Positions 16,284 to 25,938 are shown, counted from the first letter of the stretch. The stretch is DNA of 64,000 nucleotides from Paracidovorax avenae ATCC 19860 (GCF_000176855.2 NC_015138.1:4898001-4962000), one strand, 5' to 3'. Notes: a model not told the origin generated them from the letters alone. Program-made: numbers and translations.

Positions 16284-17423
16284 ATGTCAGAACGGCAGCA
16301 AGAAACACCGGTTTACGTCACGCAGCCGTACCTTCCGCCCCTGGAGGAATTTCTTCCCTACCTGAAAGGCATATGGGACAGGAAGATCCTGACCAACAAC
16401 GGCCCCTGCCACCAGGAACTTGAACTCAAGCTGCAGGAATACCTGGGACTGCAGCACATCTCCCTCTTCGCGAACGGAACGATTGCACTGGTCACCGCCC
16501 TGCAAGCCCTTCGTATCACCGGGGAAGTCATCACGACTCCCTACAGTTTCGTAGCCACCGCCCATTCGCTTCTCTGGAACGGCATCAAACCCGTTTTCGT
16601 GGACATCGATCCGCAGACATTGAACCTCGATCCAGCGAAGATCGAGGCAGCGATCACGCCCCAGACCACTGCGATCCTGCCCGTGCATTGCTACGGCCAC
16701 CCCTGCGATGTTGCCGCCATCCAGAATATTGCCGACAACTACGGGTTGAAGGTGATCTACGACGCGGCCCATGCGTTTGGCGTGCGCGATGCGGAGGGCA
16801 GCATATTGCGGCATGGCGACCTGTCCGTGCTCAGCTTCCACGCCACAAAGGTGTTCAACACATTCGAAGGGGGCGCCATCGTCAGCCCCGACGCGAAGAC
16901 CAAGCGGCGCATCGACCACCTCAAGAACTTCGGATTCGTCGATGAAGTGACCGTGGTGGCGCCAGGCATCAACGGCAAGATGAGCGAGGTCAATGCCGCC
17001 TTCGGCCTGCTGCAGTTGCAGCATATCGACAAGGTGATCGCGCGCAGGGCCGATATCCACGCCCGGTACCGTCGGCTGCTGGCCGGGATCGACGGCGTTG
17101 CATTCATCCAGAGCGACGCGTACCGGCACAACCACGCATATTTCCCCATACTGGTCGGCGAGGACTATCCCATTTCGCGCGATGCGCTCTACGAGCACCT
17201 GAAGCTCCATGGCATCCATGGCCGGAGATACTTCCACCCGCCCATCAGCAGCTTCCCGATGTACAAGGCACTTCCGTCCGCCAATGCCCAGAACCTGCCG
17301 AATGCCCACCGCGCTTCGGCATCCATCCTCTGCCTGCCGATGTACCCCGCCCTTGCAGACGGCACAGTGGAGATGATTGCCGCCCTGATCCGAGATATCG
17401 GCATCGGCGCAGCTGCAGCGTAA
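16284..17423 (+). CDS. DegT/DnrJ/EryC1-family sugar aminotransferase
   Basis: 379 residues, PLP-dependent, fold type I. The PLP lysine lies in SFHATKVFNTFEGGAIV (K189), and the cofactor-pocket motifs include ANGTIALVTALQAL, TTPYSFVATAHSL and VIYDAAHAFG. Family members aminate a keto group on a nucleotide-activated sugar. The HATK...NTFEGG form is seen in enzymes making 3- or 4-amino-dideoxy sugars (QdtB/FdtB/VioA-like), but the exact substrate cannot be read from sequence. It is first in a plus-strand run directly after flagellin copy 2. Its GC content appears lower than that of neighbouring flagellar genes. Confidence 0.88.
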   Translation: MSERQQETPVYVTQPYLPPLEEFLPYLKGIWDRKILTNNGPCHQELELKLQEYLGLQHISLFANGTIALVTALQALRITGEVITTPYSFVATAHSLLWNGIKPVFVDIDPQTLNLDPAKIEAAITPQTTAILPVHCYGHPCDVAAIQNIADNYGLKVIYDAAHAFGVRDAEGSILRHGDLSVLSFHATKVFNTFEGGAIVSPDAKTKRRIDHLKNFGFVDEVTVVAPGINGKMSEVNAAFGLLQLQHIDKVIARRADIHARYRRLLAGIDGVAFIQSDAYRHNHAYFPILVGEDYPISRDALYEHLKLHGIHGRRYFHPPISSFPMYKALPSANAQNLPNAHRASASILCLPMYPALADGTVEMIAALIRDIGIGAAAA

Positions 17424-17450
17424 GCCAGGATACGGAAACCCGGTTCATCC

Positions 17451-18824
17451 ATGGAAAGCCCGGCACAGATGCAGCAGCAGATCGCAGGCAACGGCGGAAT
17501 GCCGGAAAGAAGGGTGCTTGTATTTCCAGCCGGAACAGAAATCGGCCTGGAGATATTTGCAGCGCTCAAGGGCTGCCGCAACACAAGCCTTTTCGCAGCG
17601 GGCGAAGACATTCCCAATCACGCCCGCCTGCTCTATAGCGAGTACCATGTGCTGCCGCATGTGACCCACCCGTCATTCCCATCAGAAATTGCCGGACTCT
17701 GCAGAAGGCTGGAGATCGATTACGTATTTCCTGCACACGATGATGCCCTGACGGCACTCAGCAAGATGCGGGCCTCGCTGGGTGCCAAGGTAATCGCTCC
17801 TTCTGCAGACACCTGCGAGACCACGCGATCCAAACGGGCCACCTATCAACGCCTCGAGGCGTTCATCCAGACACCGAGGGTATTCGACCCTCGCTCCATC
17901 GACACATTTCCCGTCTTCATCAAGCCCGACCGCGGCCAGGGCTCCCTGAATGCTTTTCGAGCGGATGACGAGGAGCAACTGGCACACGCCCTGAGAACCG
18001 CCCATGACCCGCTGGTATGCGAATACCTTCCTGGCGAGGAATACACGGTGGATTGCTTTTCCTCGCTTCGCCAGGGGCTGCTCTTTTGCCATGCCCGCCG
18101 CCGCGACCGGGTCCGCAACGGCATATCCAACTGCACGGTGACCGTGGATCTGCCGGGCATCGAGAGCATGGCCAGGGCCATCGCGACGCAACTGGAGATG
18201 CGGGGCGCCTGGTTCTTTCAGGTAAAGCGCTCGGCCTCAGGAGCCCTCACGTTGCTGGAGGTGGCACCCCGCGTTGCGGGCGCCATGGCGGCCCACAGGG
18301 TCCAGGGGATCAACTTCCCGCTGCTCAGCCTGATGGAACAGGACGGATTGAACCTTCAGATACAGCAAAACCAGGGCAGCGTGGAACTGGATCGCAGCCT
18401 GCGCAACCGCTATCGGCACGACATTGAATTCGACGCGCTCTATATCGACCTCGACGACACGCTCATTCTCAATGGCGAAGTGCACCTGGAAGCATTGAAG
18501 CTGATATTTCAGTGCATCAATGCCAAAAAGCCCGTCACGCTCCTGACACGGCACGCACTGGATATTGAAAAGACACTGCAACAGCACCGGCTGCATGGCT
18601 TGTTCGACCGGGTGGTCCATATTACCGATGGGAGCACGAAGTCCGCCCACATCCAGCCCGATGGCCACCCCATCTTTGTGGACGACAGCTTTTCCGAACG
18701 CCAGGAAGTCCGGAAAACCCTGGGCATACCGACGTTCGACCTGAGCATGATCGAACTTCTCACGGAGCAGGGTTTCGCGCCGCGCCCACACCGCCCATCG
18801 CAGGAGGAAAGCCATCATGGATGA
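17451..18824 (+). CDS. ATP-grasp ligase fused to a HAD-family domain
   Basis: 457 residues. Residues about 20-310 look like an ATP-grasp enzyme of the carbamoyl-phosphate-synthase-like class: FPVFIKPDRGQGS (ATP-binding Lys), VCEYLPGEEYTVDCF, and TLLEVAPRVAGAMAAH (Mg-binding Glu/Arg/Asn-type region). Residues about 328-430 are a small HAD domain with motif I YIDLDDTLI (D333, D335) and a late motif PIFVDDSFSERQEV. The likely role is ligation of an acyl or amino-acid group to the amino sugar made by the upstream aminotransferase; this is inference. The start at 17451 lacks a good ribosome site; ATGs at 17469 and 17499 are possible. It overlaps the next gene by 8 bases. Confidence 0.7.
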   Translation: MESPAQMQQQIAGNGGMPERRVLVFPAGTEIGLEIFAALKGCRNTSLFAAGEDIPNHARLLYSEYHVLPHVTHPSFPSEIAGLCRRLEIDYVFPAHDDALTALSKMRASLGAKVIAPSADTCETTRSKRATYQRLEAFIQTPRVFDPRSIDTFPVFIKPDRGQGSLNAFRADDEEQLAHALRTAHDPLVCEYLPGEEYTVDCFSSLRQGLLFCHARRRDRVRNGISNCTVTVDLPGIESMARAIATQLEMRGAWFFQVKRSASGALTLLEVAPRVAGAMAAHRVQGINFPLLSLMEQDGLNLQIQQNQGSVELDRSLRNRYRHDIEFDALYIDLDDTLILNGEVHLEALKLIFQCINAKKPVTLLTRHALDIEKTLQQHRLHGLFDRVVHITDGSTKSAHIQPDGHPIFVDDSFSERQEVRKTLGIPTFDLSMIELLTEQGFAPRPHRPSQEESHHG

Positions 18825-19551
18825 AAAGACGTTCCTGGAGAGCCTGGCGGCCACCTACACCACCGCTGACAGCCCCCAGGATGCTGCCATCAGGTCCATG
18901 GCCATGCGGGCATTCACGCCCCATTTCACCCCGCACAGCCATGCGCTGGAGCTTGGCTGTGACTTTGGCTACATGACCCAGCTGCTGGCACCGCATTTCG
19001 AGAGCCTCACGGTGGTGGACGGATCCTCCGTCTTTCTTCAAAAAGCCCGATCGCACGGCATTCCGAACGCGGTCTTCATTCAGTCGCTGTTCGAAGAGTT
19101 CGAATCCACGACGACGTACGAGCATATTTTCCTGAGCTACGTTCTCGAGCACGTGATCGACCCCCGTGCCCTGCTGCGCAAGGTTCGCACCCTGCTCGCC
19201 CCACGTGGCAAGGTGTTCATTGTGGTGCCCAATGCGCGTGCGCTGTCCAGGCAGATGGCACGCCACATGGGGCTGGTCGACGACCTCTATGAACTGACGG
19301 ATAACGACCGGCGGCACGGCCACAGGCGAACCTACGACCGCGTGCAACTGGCGAGGGACATCTCGGCAGGAGGACTTTCCAGTGTGCATACAGGTGGCCT
19401 CATGCTGAAGCCGTTTGCCGACTTCCAGATGAATGCGATGTTCGCGGGTGGAATCCTGGGGGCCAGCCAGCTGGAGGGCCTCTACCAGCTGGGACTGGAA
19501 TATCCCGATCTTGCAGGTTCCCTGTTTTCCATCTGCTGCGCAGCCAGTTAA
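18817..19551 (+). CDS. SAM-dependent methyltransferase (class I)
   Basis: 244 residues with a Rossmann-type SAM pocket. Motif I is ALELGCDFGYMTQLLAPHF, the acidic residue after strand 2 lies in LTVVDGS, and the post-motif reads FLSYVLEHVIDPRALLRKV. This VLEHV pattern is typical of UbiG/Methyltransf_11-like enzymes, often found in sugar and lipid modification clusters. A very good AGGAGG lies 9 bases before the ATG, inside the end of the previous gene. By context it probably methylates the flagellar or surface glycan; the acceptor is unknown. Confidence 0.85.
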   Translation: MDEKTFLESLAATYTTADSPQDAAIRSMAMRAFTPHFTPHSHALELGCDFGYMTQLLAPHFESLTVVDGSSVFLQKARSHGIPNAVFIQSLFEEFESTTTYEHIFLSYVLEHVIDPRALLRKVRTLLAPRGKVFIVVPNARALSRQMARHMGLVDDLYELTDNDRRHGHRRTYDRVQLARDISAGGLSSVHTGGLMLKPFADFQMNAMFAGGILGASQLEGLYQLGLEYPDLAGSLFSICCAAS

Positions 19552-19575
19552 CGCCATCACCAGAGCACCTCCACC

Positions 19576-22500
19576 ATGGCTTCTGCCCCCACCGACCTTT
19601 TCACGTGCCCGGTCTGCGGAAATGGCGTCACGCACTTCCTTCCCGTACCGGATCATTACGCTTCGTCCCTGCGCAAGCACGGCGCATCGTTTTCGATGTC
19701 GGACTTCGAGACGCTGAACACCGCCCATTACAGCTGTCCTGCATGCATGGCCTCGGATCGCGATCGCCTGTATGCCTATTTCATTCGGCGCCATCTGCTG
19801 CGCCCCAGCCTGCCGCAGTTGCGGATTCTGGACATAGCGCCGGCCCCGGCGCTTTCCAGCATGCTGCGAGGTCTCGGTGGGCGCAATTACCGGTCGGCGG
19901 ATCTGCAATCCCCGCTCGCAGATGATCGCGTGGACATCACCGACATGCGGATCTATGCGGACGATTCCTTCGATCTCATCATCTGCTCGCACGTCCTGGA
20001 GCATGTGAACGACGATCAGCTGGCGATGCGCGAGCTGCACCGGGTCCTGGCGCCAGGCGGCTGCGCGATCCTGATGGTGCCCCTGCTGGCCACGGCGGCG
20101 ACCACGGACGAGGATCCCCAGGAGAGCCGGGTCGAAGAGCGCTGGCGCCGGTTCGGACAGGACGACCACGTACGGCTCTACGCGAAGAAGGACTTCATCG
20201 GACGCCTGCAGCATGCAGGTTTTGCGATGGCTTCGCTGACCCAGGACGACCTGGGCGCAGCGGCCTTTTCCGAGCATGGCATCAGCGCCCGCTCCGTCCT
20301 GCACATCGGGCGCAAGCCCGCCGAGCCAGGATGCGCCCATCCCAGCTGGCTGCTGCGCAAGGACGCGGAGGATGGCGTCGGCGAGCAAGGCGAGCCGGAT
20401 TCTGCATCCCCCGTGCAGGTCACGGTGGCCATCCCGGCCTACAAGGCGACCTATCTCGACGCCGCGCTGCAAAGCGCGCTGGCGCAGGAGTTCGACAGCT
20501 TCGAGATCGTGGTTTGCGATGACAGCCGGGGTGATGCCGTCGAGAAAGCGGTCACGCCCTACCTCTGCGGCAGCTCACAACCGCGGACATCGCCCGTTGC
20601 CATCCGCTACTTCAAGAATCCCGAACCCCTGGGGGAGGAAGGCAACGTCGGCAAATGCATCCGGCTGGCCCGCGGTGCCTACATCAAGTTTCTCTACGAC
20701 GACGACATTCTTCTGCCGGGATGCCTCCGGACCCTTGCCGACGTACTGGACCGGCATGACGACGTCTCACTCGTGTCCTCGCGCCGGCAGGTCATCGACG
20801 AGCAGGGCCGCAGGCACCCGGACATCGCGGCAACCCAGTACCCTTTCAACGGAGACGTCCTCATCGAAGGTGGGGACCTCGTTTCCTTGCTGGCCGACTG
20901 GACCGTGAATTTCATCGGCGAACCCAGTACCGTCATGGTGCGCAGGGAGCATGTGCTGCCGCTGGCGGGCAGGCAGTTTTCGCTGGAGAACGAACCCGTC
21001 TACTGGCTTGGCGACGTGACGATGCATGTCCAGCTGCTGAGGTTGGGCCACCTCGCGTTGCTGCAGGCGCCACTGTCGTGCCTGCGCATTTCGAATGAGC
21101 AGACCAGCCACCTCGGGCGGCTCCACGCCCATATCGGGCGGGAACGCTACGCCTACTTCAGCCGCACGCTGAAGCAGTTGGGGTGGGTTCGAGCCACCAA
21201 CAACCAATTCGTCCGCGTCACGCCGCTGGCCCTGCCAGGGATGTTCGATACGGTCGATCTGGGCACGCGCCTGGAGCGCATGCAGAGCGGTGCTCCACCA
21301 CTGGTGGATGCATTGGGCCCCTGGCTCTCCGCGCGCATGCCCTGCGAGGCCCAGCTGCAGTTGATGAAGAGTCATCTGCAAACCGTGGTGCCCGCCCCGT
21401 CCGTGCACATCTTCGTGCGTGATGCCCAGGGCGACAGCAACCAGGTAGCGGCCACGCTTCACAGCCTGGAAGCGCTGCGCTTGCCGGGGCTCGCATTGCA
21501 GGCCACCGTGCTTGCACGCGCTCCCGGGCCGGCCCGGCCGGGGGTCGAGCATGTGGAAATGCAATCACTTGCCGAATGGCCGGCGATCGCCAATCGGCAG
21601 GTGGCCGCGGCCGGTTCCGGCTGGTTGCTGTTCGTGGAGGCCGGTGAGGTTTTCACTCCCCATGGCCTGTGGACCCTGCTGCTGGAAGCCGGCAGCGCCC
21701 CGCAATGCCGGGCCATCTATGCAGACGAGTTGGTGGATACGGGCTCCGGCAGCCTGGGAACCCTGTTCCGGCCCGACTTCAACCTGGACCTGCTGCTTTC
21801 GTGCCCCCAGGGCATGGCACGGCACTGGCTCTTCAGGCGTGACGCATTCCTTCAGGCAGACGGTTTCGATCCGCAGGCCCCAGGGGCAGCGGAACTGGAT
21901 CTGATCCTGCGGCTGATCATGGCCGAAGGGATCGAATGCATCGGCCATGTCAGCGAGCCGCTGCTCGTTTCCGCCCTGCCGCAGCTGTCCAGCCGCCCTG
22001 ACGAGATCACGGCCATCGCACGGCACCTGCATGCGCGGGGATATGTGCAGGCCAGGGTCGATGCCAACCTGCCGGGGCGCTACCGGGTGCACTACGGCCA
22101 TGAGGCCACGCCGTCCGTCTCCATCATCATCCCCACCAAGGACCAGTTCGCCATGGTGGAGCGATGCGTGAGCTCCCTCCTGGAAAAGACCGCCTACCAG
22201 AATTACGAAATCATCCTGGTGGACAACGGCAGCACGGATCCGTCCGCCTGCGCGTGGATCGGCGGGCTGGAAGCGATGGACGATCCGCGCATCCGCGTGC
22301 TGCGCTATCCGCATCCGTTCAACTATTCCGCCATCAACAACGCGGCGGCGCGCGTGGCGCGCGGCGAGTACCTCATCCTGCTGAACAACGACACGGCCAC
22401 GCTGCGCGGCGACTGGCTGGACGCCATGCTCAACCATGCGCAGCGGCCCGAGGTCGGCATCGTAGGGGCCAAGCTACTGCACGCCGATGGCACGATCCAG

Positions 22501-23970
22501 CACGGCGGCGTCGTGCTGGGCCTGCGCGGCCCGGCAGACCACCCCTTCATCGGCCTGCCGGCCGATGCGCCCGGTTACATGAATCGCCTGGAGGTGGACC
22601 AGAACTACAGCGCGGTCACCGCTGCCTGCCTGATGATCCGCCGCTCGGTCTACGAAGAGGTCGGCGGGCTGGACGAGGAAGCCTTCAAGGTGTCGTACAA
22701 CGATGTGGACCTGTGCCTCAAGGTACGCCAGGCCGGCTACCTCATCGTCTGGACGCCCCACGCCGTCGTGCTGCACGAAGGCAGCGTGAGCCAGAAGTCC
22801 GTGGATGTGGCCACGCAGGAGGCCAAGCGGGCACGCTTCATGGGCGAGCAGGACGCCATGTACCAGAAGTGGCTGCCCGTCGTGGCACGCGACCCGGCCT
22901 ACAACCCCAACCTCTCTTTGCACGGCACCGGCTTCGACGTGGAGACCGACGCTGCCATCAACCGCCGCCCCCTGCCATGGCGGCCCCAACCCGTCGTGCT
23001 GGCGCTGGCCGCCGACCATTCCGGCTGCGGCCACTACCGGGTGATCGAGCCGGTGCGCGCCATGCACGGCAGCGGCATTGCCGATGCGCGGTTCGCCAGC
23101 CGCTACTTCACGCCCGAGGAACTGCACCGGCTGCAACCCGATACCCTGGTGCTGCAGCGCCAGGTGAATGAAGAGCAACTCCAGCTCATCCAGCGCATCC
23201 AGCGCCTGTGCCCGGTGTTCATGGTGGCCGAGCTGGACGACTACCTGCCCAACCTGCCTCTCAAGAATACGCACCGCCAGGAGATGCCCAAGGACGTGCT
23301 GCGGCAGCTTCGCCGCTCCGTCGGCATGATGGACCGCTTCGTCGTCTCGACCGACGCCCTGGCCGAAGCCCTGAAGGGTATCCACCCGGACATGCGGGTG
23401 GTGCAGAACCGCCTGCCGCCGCGCTGGTGGCGCGGACTGCAGGGCAGCCGCCAGACAGGCGGGCGGCCGCGCGTCGGCTGGGCGGGCGGCATCAGCCACC
23501 AGGGTGACCTGGAGCTGATCACCGATGTGGTGAAAGAACTGCACCGCGAGGTGGACTGGATCTTCTTCGGGATGTGCCCGGACCGCATCAAGCCCTATGT
23601 GCGGGAATACCACGGCCCGGTGTCCATCGAGCGCTATCCGGCCATGCTCGCCAGCCTGAACCTGGACCTGGCGCTCGCCCCGCTGGAGCAGAACCTCTTC
23701 AATGAATGCAAGAGCAACCTGCGGCTGCTGGAGTACGGCGCGTGCGGCTATCCCGTGATCGCCAGCGACGCGCGGCCCTACCAGTGCGGGCTGCCGGTCA
23801 CCCTGGTCAAGAACCGGTTCAAGGACTGGGTGGATGCCATCCGCGCCCATGTGCACGACCCGGCAGCCGCCGCGCGGTCGGGCGACGCGCTCAGGGCCGC
23901 TGTCGAGCGCGACTGGATGCTCGAGGGGGCCCACCTCCAGAACTGGCTCCGCGCCTGGCTGCCGGAATAA
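19576..23970 (+). CDS. Multidomain methyltransferase / glycosyltransferase (1464 residues)
   Basis: One continuous frame with at least five modules. Residues 1-262: a methyltransferase with a Cys4 zinc-ribbon-like start (C11, C14, C54, C57) and LIICSHVLEHVNDDQLAMREL. About 279-530: a GT2 domain (VTVAIPAYKATYLDAAL; acidic IKFLYDDDILLPG). About 605-845: a degenerate GT2-like half (AIYADELVD, LFRPDFNLDLLLS). About 847-1080: a second full GT2 domain (SVSIIIPTKDQFAMVERCVS, YLILLNNDTATL, SYNDVDLCLKVRQAGY). About 1140-1464: a GT-B type domain ending FNECKSNLRLLEYGACGYPV. It probably builds or attaches a multi-sugar, methylated glycan on flagellin; substrate and acceptor are inferred from position only. 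Confidence 0.87.
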   Translation: MASAPTDLFTCPVCGNGVTHFLPVPDHYASSLRKHGASFSMSDFETLNTAHYSCPACMASDRDRLYAYFIRRHLLRPSLPQLRILDIAPAPALSSMLRGLGGRNYRSADLQSPLADDRVDITDMRIYADDSFDLIICSHVLEHVNDDQLAMRELHRVLAPGGCAILMVPLLATAATTDEDPQESRVEERWRRFGQDDHVRLYAKKDFIGRLQHAGFAMASLTQDDLGAAAFSEHGISARSVLHIGRKPAEPGCAHPSWLLRKDAEDGVGEQGEPDSASPVQVTVAIPAYKATYLDAALQSALAQEFDSFEIVVCDDSRGDAVEKAVTPYLCGSSQPRTSPVAIRYFKNPEPLGEEGNVGKCIRLARGAYIKFLYDDDILLPGCLRTLADVLDRHDDVSLVSSRRQVIDEQGRRHPDIAATQYPFNGDVLIEGGDLVSLLADWTVNFIGEPSTVMVRREHVLPLAGRQFSLENEPVYWLGDVTMHVQLLRLGHLALLQAPLSCLRISNEQTSHLGRLHAHIGRERYAYFSRTLKQLGWVRATNNQFVRVTPLALPGMFDTVDLGTRLERMQSGAPPLVDALGPWLSARMPCEAQLQLMKSHLQTVVPAPSVHIFVRDAQGDSNQVAATLHSLEALRLPGLALQATVLARAPGPARPGVEHVEMQSLAEWPAIANRQVAAAGSGWLLFVEAGEVFTPHGLWTLLLEAGSAPQCRAIYADELVDTGSGSLGTLFRPDFNLDLLLSCPQGMARHWLFRRDAFLQADGFDPQAPGAAELDLILRLIMAEGIECIGHVSEPLLVSALPQLSSRPDEITAIARHLHARGYVQARVDANLPGRYRVHYGHEATPSVSIIIPTKDQFAMVERCVSSLLEKTAYQNYEIILVDNGSTDPSACAWIGGLEAMDDPRIRVLRYPHPFNYSAINNAAARVARGEYLILLNNDTATLRGDWLDAMLNHAQRPEVGIVGAKLLHADGTIQHGGVVLGLRGPADHPFIGLPADAPGYMNRLEVDQNYSAVTAACLMIRRSVYEEVGGLDEEAFKVSYNDVDLCLKVRQAGYLIVWTPHAVVLHEGSVSQKSVDVATQEAKRARFMGEQDAMYQKWLPVVARDPAYNPNLSLHGTGFDVETDAAINRRPLPWRPQPVVLALAADHSGCGHYRVIEPVRAMHGSGIADARFASRYFTPEELHRLQPDTLVLQRQVNEEQLQLIQRIQRLCPVFMVAELDDYLPNLPLKNTHRQEMPKDVLRQLRRSVGMMDRFVVSTDALAEALKGIHPDMRVVQNRLPPRWWRGLQGSRQTGGRPRVGWAGGISHQGDLELITDVVKELHREVDWIFFGMCPDRIKPYVREYHGPVSIERYPAMLASLNLDLALAPLEQNLFNECKSNLRLLEYGACGYPVIASDARPYQCGLPVTLVKNRFKDWVDAIRAHVHDPAAAARSGDALRAAVERDWMLEGAHLQNWLRAWLPE

Positions 23971-23994
23971 CGGACAGCGGAGCCCCGATTCCAT

Positions 23995-24021
23995 TCAAGT
24001 GTGGAGAATGCTGTCCGATAC
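23995..24021 (+). promoter_or_regulatory. Sigma-28 promoter of the motAB-cheYZ unit
   Basis: TCAAGTGT, 11 bases, then TCCGATAC, matching the FliA consensus well (TAAAGTTT-N11-GCCGATAA). It lies 25 bases after the glycosyltransferase stop, and its -10 element ends about 90 bases before the motA ATG. Confidence 0.78.
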
Positions 24022-24111
24022 CATTGATACGATCCGTATTCTCCCTTGGCCGCCTTCGCATAGTCCTGGAAGGCGGCCTTTTCCTGGCCCTGCATACCCT
24101 CGAGCACCTGC

Positions 24112-24972
24112 ATGTTCGTCATCATCGGTTACATCGTCTGCCTGGGGTGCATCTTCGGGGTCTTCATCGCACACGGCGGCAATATCTCCGTGGTGCTGCA
24201 TGCGCTGCCGTTCGAGATCGTCACCATCCTGGGCGGCGCCCTGGGCGCCTTCGTGGTGAACAACCAGCCCAAGGTGCTCAAGGCCACGCTCAAGGCGCTG
24301 CCGATGGCGTTCAAGGGCTCCAAGTACACCAAGGCGCGCTACATGGAGCTGATGGCGATGCTCTACGAGATCCTGCAGAAGGCCCGCAAGGAAGGCCTGA
24401 TGGCGATCGAGAAGGACGTGGAGGCGCCCCACGAGTCGGAAATCTTCAAGAAATACCCCACGGTCGGGCACGACCACCACGTGATCGAGTTCACCACCGA
24501 CTACCTGCGCATGATGGTGTCGGGCAACCTGAACGCGCACGAGATCGAATCGCTGATGGACAGCGAGATCGAGACCCACCACCAGGAGGCCCACGCCCCC
24601 GTGGCGGCCCTGGCCCGGCTGGCCGGCGCCCTGCCCGCCTTCGGCATCGTGGCCGCCGTGCTCGGCGTGGTGAACACCATGGGCTCGGTGGGCCAGCCGC
24701 CCTCGGTGCTGGGCGGCATGATCGGCTCGGCCCTGGTGGGCACGTTCCTGGGCATTCTGCTCGCCTATGGCGTGGTGGAGCCGCTGGGCGGCCTCGTGGA
24801 GCAGAAGCTCGAGGACGCCGCCAAGGAGCTCCAGTGCATCAAGACCACCCTGCTGGCCAGCATGCAGGGCTACAACCCCGCCACGGCCATCGAGTTCGGC
24901 CGCAAGGTGCTTTTCTCGGGCGACCGGCCCAGCTTCGCGGAGCTGGAAGGGCACGTGAAGGGCAAGAAGTAA
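24112..24972 (+). CDS. motA: Flagellar motor stator protein MotA
   Basis: 286 residues with four membrane segments: FVIIGYIVCLGCIFGVFIAH at the N-terminus, VTILGGALGAFVV next, and a pair at about residues 165-215 (ARLAGALPAFGIVAAVLGVV, GGMIGSALVGTFLGILLAYG). The large cytoplasmic loop contains ARYMELMAMLYEILQKARKEG, with the charged residues that act on FliG. MotA5MotB2 forms the proton-driven stator. The N-terminus and PAFGIVAAVLGVVNTMGS are the proton-type MotA form. It is the first gene after the sigma-28 promoter. Confidence 0.98.
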   Translation: MFVIIGYIVCLGCIFGVFIAHGGNISVVLHALPFEIVTILGGALGAFVVNNQPKVLKATLKALPMAFKGSKYTKARYMELMAMLYEILQKARKEGLMAIEKDVEAPHESEIFKKYPTVGHDHHVIEFTTDYLRMMVSGNLNAHEIESLMDSEIETHHQEAHAPVAALARLAGALPAFGIVAAVLGVVNTMGSVGQPPSVLGGMIGSALVGTFLGILLAYGVVEPLGGLVEQKLEDAAKELQCIKTTLLASMQGYNPATAIEFGRKVLFSGDRPSFAELEGHVKGKK

Positions 24973-24999
24973 TCCGGGCATCCGCCGGAGGTGCACGCC

Positions 25000-25938
25000 A
25001 TGGCCGACAAGAAGCTCCAGCCCATCATCATCAAGCGCGTCAAGAAGGGCGGCCATGCCGCCCATGGCGGCGCCTGGAAGATCGCCTATGCCGACTTCGT
25101 GACGGCCATGATGGCGTTCTTCCTGCTCATGTGGCTGCTGGGCTCGACGGCCAAGGGCGAGCTGCAGGGCATCGCCGCGTATTTCGCGTCGCCTCTCAAG
25201 GTGGCGATGCAGGGCGGCGACGGCTCGGGCAACAGCTCCAGCATCATTCCCGGCGGCGGCAACGACCTCTCCAAGGTGCACGGCCAGGTCCGGCGCTCCG
25301 ACTCCGACACCGCCACCAGCCGGCGGACCAACATCGAGAACGCCCGCGCCGAACAGGCCCGGCAGGACCAGATGCGCATCAAGGCCCTGCAGGCCAAGAT
25401 CGACGCGCTGATCTCGGAAAACCCGCGGCTGAAGGAGTTCAAGTCGCAGATCCGCATCGACGTGACGCCGGATGGCCTGCAGATCCAGATCGTGGACGAC
25501 CAGAACCGCCCGATGTTCGACAGCGGCAGTGCGTTGGTAAAACCCTACATGCGCGATATTCTTCGGGAAATCGGTGCGGCACTCGGCGGGGTGGAAAACC
25601 GCATCAGCCTGGCCGGCCACACCGATGCCGCGCCCTACGGCAACGGCGACCGGGGCTACAGCAACTGGGAGCTGTCGGCCGACCGCGCCAATGCCTCACG
25701 GCGTGAACTGGTGGCCGCAGGCATGCCCGACGCCAAGCTGGGCCGCGTGGTGGGGCTCGCGGCCAGCGATCTGCTGGAGCCCGAGAACCCGCGCGCACCC
25801 GTGAACCGGCGCATCACCATCACGGTTCTGACCAAGGAAGCCGAGGAACGGCTGCTGGGCAAAAAGGCCCCGCAGATCCCCATATCGGAACTGGCGGCCG
25901 AAAAGCGTGAAAATCCAGCATCGACACAGCAGCCGTAA
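25000..25938 (+). CDS. motB: Flagellar motor stator protein MotB
   Basis: 312 residues. The single membrane helix is WKIAYADFVTAMMAFFLLMW with the proton-carrying Asp at position 32, the same number as in E. coli. A plug/linker with charged repeats follows, then a C-terminal OmpA-type peptidoglycan-binding domain (SLAGHTDAAPYGN, NWELSADRANASRREL). The ATG at 25000 has GGAGGTG about 6 bases upstream; an in-frame GTG at 24991 is less likely. It lies 27 bases after motA. Confidence 0.98.
   Translation: MADKKLQPIIIKRVKKGGHAAHGGAWKIAYADFVTAMMAFFLLMWLLGSTAKGELQGIAAYFASPLKVAMQGGDGSGNSSSIIPGGGNDLSKVHGQVRRSDSDTATSRRTNIENARAEQARQDQMRIKALQAKIDALISENPRLKEFKSQIRIDVTPDGLQIQIVDDQNRPMFDSGSALVKPYMRDILREIGAALGGVENRISLAGHTDAAPYGNGDRGYSNWELSADRANASRRELVAAGMPDAKLGRVVGLAASDLLEPENPRAPVNRRITITVLTKEAEERLLGKKAPQIPISELAAEKRENPASTQQP

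Noticed and set aside
22474..23994. 506-codon minus-strand frame over the glycosyltransferase
   Set aside because: A mirror frame of a conserved GT2/GT-B coding region; no ribosome site or motifs.
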